Origin: Acidobacteriota bacterium
GTDB taxonomy: Bacteria; Acidobacteriota; Blastocatellia; Pyrinomonadales; Pyrinomonadaceae
DNA length: 64,000 nucleotides
NCBI GenBank assembly: GCA_016713675.1
Contig: JADJOS010000004.1
Coordinates: forward strand, 124,001 to 188,000
Reading direction: 5' to 3'
The position numbers and the translations under genes were made by a program. Below are positions 53,973-62,954 of the stretch, in pieces (the stretch's first letter is position 1; every line of letters begins with the position of its first letter). Below the pieces are notes generated by a model. The model was not told where the DNA came from and did no database searches. It saw only the letters and a list, made by a program, of their open reading frames with translations.

Positions 53973-56015
53973 CTACTGCTCGGCGATCACGTCCAATTCG
54001 ACGGCATTGCCTGACATGCTTACCGTTCGGGGCTGATACCTGAAACGCTTCGACTGGATGGTCAAAGTGTAGGTCTCGCCCGCGACTACGCGTGTGAACT
54101 CGAACGCTCCGCCCTCACCCGAACGCATCGACTGGATCTTGCCTGTCGTTGAGGTCAGGGTGACGATCGCGTTGAGAACTCCGCTGCCGTCGGTCGTCAA
54201 GATCCGGCCCTTGATCGAAGGACGTTCAGCATTGACGCGGCCCACCATAATCACACCGTCGGTCGTATTGACCTCCCAGCGGTCGTCATTGAGCATGAAT
54301 CCGCGGATAGCCAGCGGCGAGCTGCTGCCCATCGCTCCTCGCACGTTGAAATGCAGGTTGGCATAGACGCCGTCGCCCGTTGCGGGGAACGCTCCATAGA
54401 CCGTTACCTTCAACACGCCCGGGATAGGTGCGTTCGAGACGATCGCCAGTTCGGCCGGAACCGCTCCGACGAGGTCGGCTGCCAGTTCAGCAGGCTCGAT
54501 CACCGTCGGATCGTACTCGATGTCGAACTGATACGACGTCACGCCGCGGCCCATCATGTTGTCCATTCGCAGCGGAACCGATACACGCGTTCCCGCATCT
54601 GCCGTCACCGCCGGCAGACCGACCTGCACGGCATCAGGCGAATTCGACACTCGCGCCAGTGCCGGACGATTTAGGCCCGCAGGATTCCAATCGCCGTCAA
54701 CATCACCCAGCATATAAGCTGTGTAGTTGTCAGTGACAATGTTGTCAATGATCTGAGCCTGAGAGTGAGTGTTGCTGGGCAGAACGAAATACCATTGACC
54801 CGAACGCTGATAAGGCAACGTCGCACAATTGGCAACCGTCTTTTGAGCGATAAGTGCTGCATCGAACGATGAGACTGTCGGCAATCCGCTAACTTTGGCC
54901 GAATCAAGCCCGTAACCCGTAAGCGTCGCGATACCGACCACGTGCTGAGCAACCAACGCGGCATCAAGTGATGTGATCCCGTTTGATGTCAAACACTGTT
55001 GTGTCGGCTTGCTCGGCGTCATCGTGTACGAACCTATTCCGAAATTGGTCAACGAGTAGTAGCCCAAGGCGTTGGAAATACCGCTGGTAGCGATCGAACC
55101 CACGCCGTTAACCGTCACGCCCGAGACCTTGTTAGCAGGTACGATACCGTAGCTGACAACACCCTCGACCGTTCCGCTCCTTATGGTGTCGGTTATATTT
55201 CCGCTGGTATTGTTGTAGTTACCAGTCGTATCTGTGAAGACCCAGGTGTCATTGTAAACGCCCGGAGCAGTGTGTGTGGTGGTAGTCAAAAGATCAAGGT
55301 CGACCGTTCGATCTTGAGCAAGAACACCGGTACAAGTTCCTGTCGCGGTATGCGGCAGGGCGTCATAGATCACGTCATACGGCGTGACGATACACGCGAC
55401 ATTCGCCTTATTCACCGTCACAATGCCGGATGCATAGGTGATGATGTAATTCGTGTCAACCGCACCTCCACAGGTCGACGGGTACGGTGAACCCGAAACC
55501 GGCGAACCCGATGAATAGGTCGTCGAGCAAGACGGCGGCGTTGCCGGAGCAAGGTCGCCCGCAACTAATCCACTGTAGCTCGGCGAGATCGTCGGAGCCG
55601 CATCGCCGTACGTTACCGTATGGCTGGACGCCGTGATCAGCAGAGCAACTGCATTCACCGTCACACTACCAGGTGCATAGGTGATCAGGTAATTGCCGTC
55701 AACTGCTCCAACGCATGTTGTCGGATAAGGTGAACCTATCACGGACGATCCCATCAAATAGGTGGTCGAGCAGGTAGGCGGCGTTGCAGGGGCCAGGTCA
55801 CCCGCAACCAAACCGGAATAGATCGGTGTGATCGTCGGAACTGCGTCTCCGTAATTTACCGTGTGACTCGAAGCCGTGATCAACAACGGAGCCTGGCTAA
55901 CCGTGACCGAGCCGGGTACATAGCTGATCGTGTAATTAGTATCGACCGCACCCAAACAAGTCGTCGGATAGGAGAACCCGCAACCGACGAACCAACCGTG
56001 TAAGTTGTTCCGCAA
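53973..56015 (-). CDS. Largest surface protein, C-terminal part (MBG repeats, dockerin, cohesin)
   Basis: About 675 residues forming the end of one very large gene; a one-base loss at 55969-55970 separates it from its N-terminal part. In order it holds the rest of the MBG-type repeats (LLITASSHTVNYGD and copies), an Ig-like segment and a regulatory-like insert (VEGVVSYGIVPANKVSGVTV). A dockerin-like pair (SLDAALVAQHVVGI, SSFDAALIAQKTV, MLGDVDGDW with a good calcium-loop pattern), one cohesin-like module (YQFDIEYDPTVIEPAELAAD) and the C-terminal domain ending LDVIAEQ follow. It does not start independently: the first codons lie inside a repeat and lack a ribosome site. Confidence 0.8.
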   Translation of the reverse strand: MRNNLHGWFVGCGFSYPTTCLGAVDTNYTISYVPGSVTVSQAPLLITASSHTVNYGDAVPTITPIYSGLVAGDLAPATPPTCSTTYLMGSSVIGSPYPTTCVGAVDGNYLITYAPGSVTVNAVALLITASSHTVTYGDAAPTISPSYSGLVAGDLAPATPPSCSTTYSSGSPVSGSPYPSTCGGAVDTNYIITYASGIVTVNKANVACIVTPYDVIYDALPHTATGTCTGVLAQDRTVDLDLLTTTTHTAPGVYNDTWVFTDTTGNYNNTSGNITDTIRSGTVEGVVSYGIVPANKVSGVTVNGVGSIATSGISNALGYYSLTNFGIGSYTMTPSKPTQQCLTSNGITSLDAALVAQHVVGIATLTGYGLDSAKVSGLPTVSSFDAALIAQKTVANCATLPYQRSGQWYFVLPSNTHSQAQIIDNIVTDNYTAYMLGDVDGDWNPAGLNRPALARVSNSPDAVQVGLPAVTADAGTRVSVPLRMDNMMGRGVTSYQFDIEYDPTVIEPAELAADLVGAVPAELAIVSNAPIPGVLKVTVYGAFPATGDGVYANLHFNVRGAMGSSSPLAIRGFMLNDDRWEVNTTDGVIMVGRVNAERPSIKGRILTTDGSGVLNAIVTLTSTTGKIQSMRSGEGGAFEFTRVVAGETYTLTIQSKRFRYQPRTVSMSGNAVELDVIAEQ

Positions 56016-56370
56016 GTCGGCGGTGTTGCCGGAGCCGTGTCGCCATTCGTCAATCCGACATAGCTTGCAGTGATCACCGGAACCGCGGCACCGTACGTTA
56101 CCGCATGGCTCGAAGCAGTGATCGTTAAACCGACTGGATTGACCGTCACCGTTCCCGGCAAGTACGTAATCAGGTAATTCGGGTCAACTGCTCCAAGACA
56201 CGTCGTCGGATATGGAGAACCCGAAACCGGCGAACCCGTTGTGTATGTCGTTCCGCATGTCGGCGGCGTTGCCGGTGCAAGATCGCCATTCGTCAACCCA
56301 ACGTAGCTCGGCGTGATCGTCGGAGCCGCATCACCATAATTTACGGTGTGGCTCGACGCTGTTATAACGA
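55400..56370 (-). repeat. Four tandem 81-residue MBG-like repeats
   Basis: Four units each begin ITASSH(T/A)V-YGDA and contain ATPPTC-TTY, SGSPYPTTC-GAVD and a final GTVTV. The repeated TGGCTCGA-type block occurs at 56349, 56106, 55864 and 55621, so the period is 243, 242 and 243 bases. The single 242 shows where one base is missing. MBG-like domains are common in extracellular adhesins. Confidence 0.85.
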
Positions 56371-59300
56371 GCGAAGCCTGTGTCACATCCTGATTAAACA
56401 AAGCCGAAGTGCTCGGATCGTAATCCACACTTCCGCTGTAAGAAGCAATGACCGGATGCGTACCAACGTTAAGGCTGCTGGTAGTACATTGAGCTATTCC
56501 GCCAACAACCGGCACGTTCTGACAGCCCGGGAACGGATTTCCGTCGATATTAAAATCGACATCGCCGTTGTTGACCGTCGTCACCGACGAGACCGTAGCG
56601 GTCAAGGTTACCGAACTTCCGTAAACGGACGGATCGTTATTCGAGGTTACGACCGTTGTGGTCGGTGCCTTGACGATCTCGATCTGGCCGTTCGACGTGT
56701 TCGAGCAGACAAGTGTTCCGTTGATCACATTGTTGCTTAGGTTCAGGAATGAGATGTCACCCGTATTACCGATGACCTTCATATGAACGTAGATAACCGT
56801 TCCGGCTCCGCTAAGCGGTACGGAATCGTAAACCGACAGATTGATCGTGCCGGCTACCGTTTCGGCGGCGGTCCTAACGGCTGATGTACCGATCGTGTAA
56901 GGAGTTGCCAATGGCGCATCCGTCTTAACCACATTCGGGAATGTCATTCCAGGGCCAACAGGGTATCCCGCTTCGTAAACCGGGGCGAGTATCAACGGAT
57001 CATAGGTGATAGTGACATCGACACCGATAACACCGGCACCGGTAGTGTCACTTATCTCGACCGGGATCCACACATCGACCTTCTCAGGCGACGTCAACAG
57101 AGGCGATACCGACAGTACCGGGCAGAACGTGATCGAGAAACTCTGAGTGACTTGCGGTGCAGCACTCCAATTGCCGTCGCCGGCTTGATTGGCGTTGATC
57201 GTACATGTACCAGGTGCAAGAATATCAACCGTTCCGGACAGCGTCACCGAGCAGGTCAAAGGTGTCGAGCTCGTGAAACTGACTGGAAGCCCCGAAGTCG
57301 CCGTCACACCTGTGATGTTGAAGTTCGGATCGGTGTAGTTTTTATTCGGTAGTGGCCCAAATCCATTGATCGTCTGCGGTGCGATCGTAATATTGAAATT
57401 CTCCGAATCGTTACTTCCGGTATGATTTGGACCGCCTCCATACGTATAACTCGCAGTGGCCAATCCAACGTTAACGTTATTCGAGTAACTCGCGGCCGGT
57501 GTCAAACTAAGCCCACCAGCACCCGTAACCAAGACGGTACAAGGCGTTTGAGCTGTTCCGTCGTAGACAACACTCAGCGGACAACTTACAGTCGTAGACG
57601 AAGTCGCCTGGCCGATTGTAAAGGTCTGTGCGACCGCATTGCTGCCCGAATGATTATCATCACCAGCGAATGTCGCGTTGACGGTCACTAGGCCCGCATT
57701 TATGTCATCCGGCGAATAGACTACGGCAACCGGACCTGTACCGCCGCTCGAAAGTGTGTAGCTAGCGGTGCAAGGATTTTGTGACGCTCCCGTATAGGTG
57801 AACGGGCCGGCTGTACAATTGATCGTCGTCGTCGATGTTCCTTGCTCAAAATCGAAAGTCGTATTACCACCACTAACTCCTACCGTCAGATTGTCCGCAC
57901 GCGAATCGCTGTTTGCTTCAGACCTGAAGATAAGGGCACCCAAAGGACTACGGTGAATTCCGATGTTCGGATGGGCTAGCAAGATCGACGCTAGCGAACA
58001 AGGAACCGCCTGGGTACATTCGGCCGGGTACGGTGAATACGTTGGCGAATACCAAAACACGCCGCTAAGGGTGTTCCAATTTTGCCATGTATCCGGTGTG
58101 ACGATTCCGTTTTGCGACGGTACATATACCACTCGGCCCTGATAAGATTCGTTAGCATCGTTCAGGTCAAAATCGACATTGAACTGCAGCGTTGGTTCGC
58201 CGCCACCCGAGCCGCTGACCACATAAGTGTCGTAGCTCAATGTACTAATGTCATCTAAACACACACCGTTAAATAGCTGAGTGAGAAGAGCTTTCTTCGC
58301 ACCCGCTCCGCTGAGGAATCGAGCACTTCCCACCGGAAGTGTGCCGCCCGCCGGGCCCAAAACGAAATCGTGCCCCGGAATTACCAAATTGGTGTTGTCA
58401 TCGAAATAGACCCAATCGGTGGTGCCGGGCCGTTCGACGATCGTTTGTGATTGTTCAAAGTCAAAAACAGTGTCCGTATTTCCAATTCCAATGCGGAGAT
58501 TATCGGCATTTGAATTGCTATTAGCTTCAGACCGGAACAGTAGTGCACCCAATGCACCATCGTGAATACCGATATTCGGATGGGCCAACAGGACCTGCGC
58601 TCTGGTACACGGAACAGCCTGTGTACATTCCGCCGGGTAAGGCGAGTACGTGGGCGAGTACCAGAATAGTCCATCCGTTGCATCCCATGACTGCCAAGAA
58701 CCGGGAGTAACTGCTCCATTTTGCGATGGAACATAAACCACACGTCCTTGATAGGATTCGTCCAGATCGGTCAGGTCGAAGTCAACGTTGAACTGAAGTG
58801 TTGGCTCACCGCCGCCCGATCCGACCGCGACAAACGTGTCATAGCTGTACGTTCTGATATCCGCCAGTTTTGTTCCATTGAACATCTGCGTGATCAGAGC
58901 CTTTTTGCCTCCGGCACCGCTAAGGAATCTCGCGCTTCCGGCCGGTAAGTTTCCGCCTGCCGGTCCAATTACAAAATCATGTCCGGGTATGACGGAGTTC
59001 GTATTGTCGTCATAGTAAACCCAATTTGCAGTGCCCGGCCGTTCAATGATCGTGTTTACGGTCGGAGTGATGGTAAACGTATCGAAACCATTACTCCCGG
59101 CATGGTTACTGTCACCAGCGAATGTCGCACTCGCAGTGACAGGGCTGTCAACAACATTTACATTGGCCGTGTAGCTAACGGACAGTGATCCACTCAATCC
59201 GTCCGAGGTTGTGTAGCCTGCCGTACAAGGTGTGATCGCCGATCCCGTATATGGATATGAAGGATTCGGACAATCGACTGTCGTTATCGACGTTGCCTGT

Positions 59301-62300
59301 GTGATCGTGGCCGATCCCGTGCCCGTACCGCCGAACGTGTAGTTCGCAATATCCGCTCCCGCCAAGGCAAGGCCGGTCGCAGTCACCACATGCGTTCCCG
59401 CATTGGGACTCGCGAAAGTTGCCGAATAACCGCCGAAGTTGCACGTCACAACGTCCGGTACTATCACTCCGCTGAGAGCACATGCCGTGATCGAAGCCGT
59501 ATTGTTTCCGTCATAGACCTTATTTGATGCAGTCACGGTCGCTGTCAGATTTAGCGGTGTGATATCCGCCGTTGTCGAAGCGGTCGGAGCGACCACGTAA
59601 TTTTCGGCATCTGTGCCTGTCAGCGTTATGTTTGCGTTAACCGAGATGCCGTTAGCGACATCTTCATCCGCAAACGACGCGGCGCTTGCCGAACAATCCA
59701 CATCGTCATCCGGGGCAACCGCACCGGCCACCGAGCAGCTAGAGATGTTCACCGATGTATTGCCGTCATAGACCTTATTGTCAGCAACTATAGTCGCTGT
59801 CACTGTGCCCGGTTCAAAATCGAACACGTAACCGTCTGTAGTCGGGGCTAGATTAACGATACCGTCGTCAACGCTGATAACAAATTCATCAACATAAGCC
59901 TTGGCTCCGGCCGTCGCGTAGAAGCCGAGGAACGCATAGCCCGCATTCGGAGCGTTGAGAGGATCCAGAGCACTGTGGATACCCATATCCGGGTGGTCCG
60001 CCAGCATTGTCGCGATCGTACATGGTGAAGCGATCGTACACGGCGTGCCTGTTAGGCCCACGGGCACGAGTCCCGGGGACGAGTACCAGAAGTAACCATT
60101 GTAGGCGTTCCACTCCTGCCAAGTATCCGTCGCAACCACTCCGTTCTGTCCACCCGGCAGATTTGGCGAGTAATTGACACGTCCCTGCCACGCATTGCTC
60201 GCGTCCGTCAGGTTGAAGTCGACATTGAACTGGAGCGACGGATAGGTATTTGGGGTTACCGCAGTCGAATCAACGTAAGTGCTGTATCGCAGCGATGTGA
60301 TCTTGTCGAGTCGGACCGAACCGAACTGCGGAGTGTAGATCGATTTTTTCGATCCAGCACCGGCTGGTGTCGTGACCAACCGTGCACTTCCGACTCCGGA
60401 CGGAGGCGTTCCCGCTCCGGAAACGAAGTCGTGTCCGGCGATATTCACGTTGGCGATCTCATCGTAGTACTTCCAGACGGCCTCGCCCATCGTCACCGTC
60501 GTTGATCCTAGGATGACAAAGTTGCCGGCATCTAGGCTGAGGGTAGCAGCGTAATTACCGTTAGCCGCACAATCGACAGTCGCAGGATAAACTCCAATAG
60601 CAGTTCCTGCTCCGCCGGAAAGCGTTGCCGCACCGCCGCCCGAACATACTACCAACGCCGTCTGCGGCGAACCTGTAAACGCCTGCGGCGTGTTCGTTAT
60701 CGTTGCTGTCTGGTCAGCTGGAGTAATGTCGGCGTTGTTGGCCGATACCGCTCCAAGCAAATAGTTAGGTGCATCTACGCCAGTAAGCGAAGCTCCTGTG
60801 ACAGTCACTGGTTTGTTTGTGCCAACGTTTGGGTTATTGAATGCCCCGACGCCGCTGGTCAATGTCACATCGTCAAGGCCGATCGGTGTGACCACCGTCG
60901 GAGCTGACAAAGCTGCAACCGCGTTTCCGTCATAAGCCTTATTGGCTGCGGAGTACGTACCAGTCACTCCGAGCTGCGTGATGTCGGCGGTGGTAAATGC
61001 AGGTGAAGTAACCGTGTAGTTGCCCGAATCGCCACCCGCCAGCGTGACCACCGCTGAAACTGCCTTGCCGTTGCCAACGTTCTTGCCGGTGGTGAAGGTG
61101 CCGACGCCGGAGCATGTGACATCGTCTAGACCGATCACTCCCGTCAACCCACACGTGTTGATCGTCGCCGAATCATTTCCGTTATAGATCTTGTTCGAAG
61201 CAGTTACCGTCGCTGTTAGGTTTAGCGGTGTTATATTTGCCGAACCAGAGCCCGTACCGCCGAACGAGTAGTTGCCGGCATCCGCTCCTGCCAGAAGCAG
61301 GCCGGTTGCCGCAACAGGCTTGCCCGTGCCTACGTCCTCATTATTGAATGTTGCCGAATAACCGCCGAAGTTGCAGGTCACATCGTCAAGGCCGATCACG
61401 CCGCTCAGGGCACATGCCGTGATCGACGCCGTGTTGTTGCCGTCATACGGCTTGTTGCTGGCCGTCACCGTCGCTGTCAGTGCGATGGCACTCACACTCT
61501 GGCCGCCCGTCAGTGAACCGCCGCTCGAGAGGTATCCGGTGCCGCCATTGTAGTTGGCAGTTACCGTATGCGGTGAACCGGGTACGGTAAGTGCGTTGTT
61601 CTGACACGTGGCCTGGCCTGACGCATTGACCGGGACCGCCACGCAACCACCTGCGGCTGCATTAAATGTGACATTGCCATTGCCAGCCCCGGGATTTGGA
61701 GCAACTGTCGCCGTAAAGGTCACCATCGATCCGTATGTCGACGGGCTGCCGGAAGTTGTGACCGTGGTCGTGGTGGCTGTATTTACAACCGTTACGACCG
61801 GCTGTATTCCAACACTCGGGCCGCTAGTAAACTCGTAAGGGCCCGTAGTTATGGGAGCCGTTGCATTTAGGTAATTAACAAAATAATTTTGACCAGATGT
61901 GCAGTTTACGGTCTGCGATAAATTGATGGTATTCCCTGTGATCGAAAACGATGTAACAACACAAGTCCCGGATGTGACCGTAACCTCGCCGGGGCCTGGT
62001 GTCAACGTCGGTGTCGTCCAGCCGGCCGGAATGGTGATCGACTGATTTAGATTCGAGGTATTGTCAAGTGCAAAGAACTCAAAGGTATAGTTCTGGGTCT
62101 GCCCAGCATCTGCATCTTGAGATGCAGGTGCTACAGCCCAAAGGCTGGCCATCGCTAACGACGGCTGTACAAAATGGGTTTCGTTGCTCGACGAGAGGCC
62201 AGTGTTTCCGGAAATTGTCACCTCAGCGACTCGCTGAATACCGAAGTATTCTTTGACCGACTCGACAAAGGCAAACGGAGCTGCACTTGTGCTCGAGGCC

Positions 62301-62425
62301 AGAACTGCTGCGGATGTCAACAGTATTACTACCATTGAAAGTGATCCGAAAAATCGTAATCACGAACGTTTGGTGGAAGACGAATCCGATTGATCCGCCA
62401 TGTGCATTGTTACTTTGCGTGACAT
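55880..62425 (-). CDS. Largest surface protein, N-terminal part (Ig-like, YDG and cohesin domains)
   Basis: The front of a gene that, joined to 53973-56015, would encode about 2,800 residues. AGGAGAAGGGT precedes ATG 62425, but codon 22 is TGA (62360-62362) inside the basic signal region (STKRS stop LRFFGSLS). The uninterrupted frame therefore starts at 62335. After the signal (VVILLTSAAVLASS) come a first beta domain, Big_3-type Ig domains (GSPSTYGSMVTFTATV), at least five YDG-type units (NKPYDGNNTASI and variants) and three copies of the unnamed DFE-ending domain (57845-60485). A cohesin-like module (VTITYDPLILAPVYEAG), another Ig domain and the first MBG-type repeats complete it. The final ~30 residues after 55970 are out of frame. 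Confidence 0.8.
57845..60485 (-). repeat. Three copies of an unnamed ~190-residue domain
   Basis: Copies at about 60485-59805, 59035-58450 and 58430-57845 share YYD(D/E), GHDFV, GSAR, LQFNVDF(D/N)L, QGRV-Y-P, W(Q)(E/S/N)W, FWYS and HP(N/D)(I/M)GIH, ending in (V/T)FDFE. The last two are nearly identical in places. The same module occurs once in the gene at 40452-44192 and once at 49204-53766. I know no domain name for it. A jelly-roll, carbohydrate-binding-like fold is a guess from its beta pattern. Confidence 0.75.
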
Positions 62426-62954
62426 ACCCTTCTCCTAACTAGCTGTAATTGTGGAAATGTCCGTTGCTTCATGAGATCGCATCTTTGCACGATCTGGTGA
62501 AACTGGACCATCGTACGGAACTTCGCCAGGAACATGACTCCGACCAAGATGGCCTGATCCTGCTGCATTCTGCAGCTGTTTGCTCTTGACATTCGACCAA
62601 CATTCAAAAAGAAACCAAGAATCATCGAAAACTCTCTGCGCAAATGAAGCCGTACATAAACACACGTGCTCCCGCTCCTTTTGAACTCAAATTTACGGTG
62701 AAATTGATTACTACTGCTCGCGACATGAATCCGGCGTGGAAGCAGGAGGCACCAGGGTCATTTGCACCGACATTTTTGATTCTAGCCCTGCCGTTGAGGC
62801 AGGCCTTTCGAAATAAACTTCGAAAAAAACTTAAATTGTATTATCTGACTTCAAGCGAGTATGAACGAGGGGTCGTTCTAAGTCGTCACCCAAATGGGTT
62901 ACACCAAAAAATAAGTCCAGCGATGTCTTTTACCCATTTATCTTCATCGGATCC
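62426..62954. other. Intergenic region between the largest surface gene and the LuxR-type gene
   Basis: 529 bases that hold the upstream region of the largest surface gene and the end of the regulator gene. A palindrome-like ACCCA-AA-TGGGT lies at 62888-62899. Short open frames here (including one running rightward into the regulator gene) look like chance frames. I found no convincing promoter, RNA or terminator. Confidence 0.45.

Noticed and set aside
55400..56370. Regular 243-base repeats as a CRISPR array
   Set aside because: The repeats are coding, in frame, and give a protein domain of 81 residues; no short repeats with unique spacers.
11556..62425. Stop-codon reassignment
   Set aside because: TAA, TAG and TGA all end well-defined genes in this window, and only three isolated in-frame cases occur.
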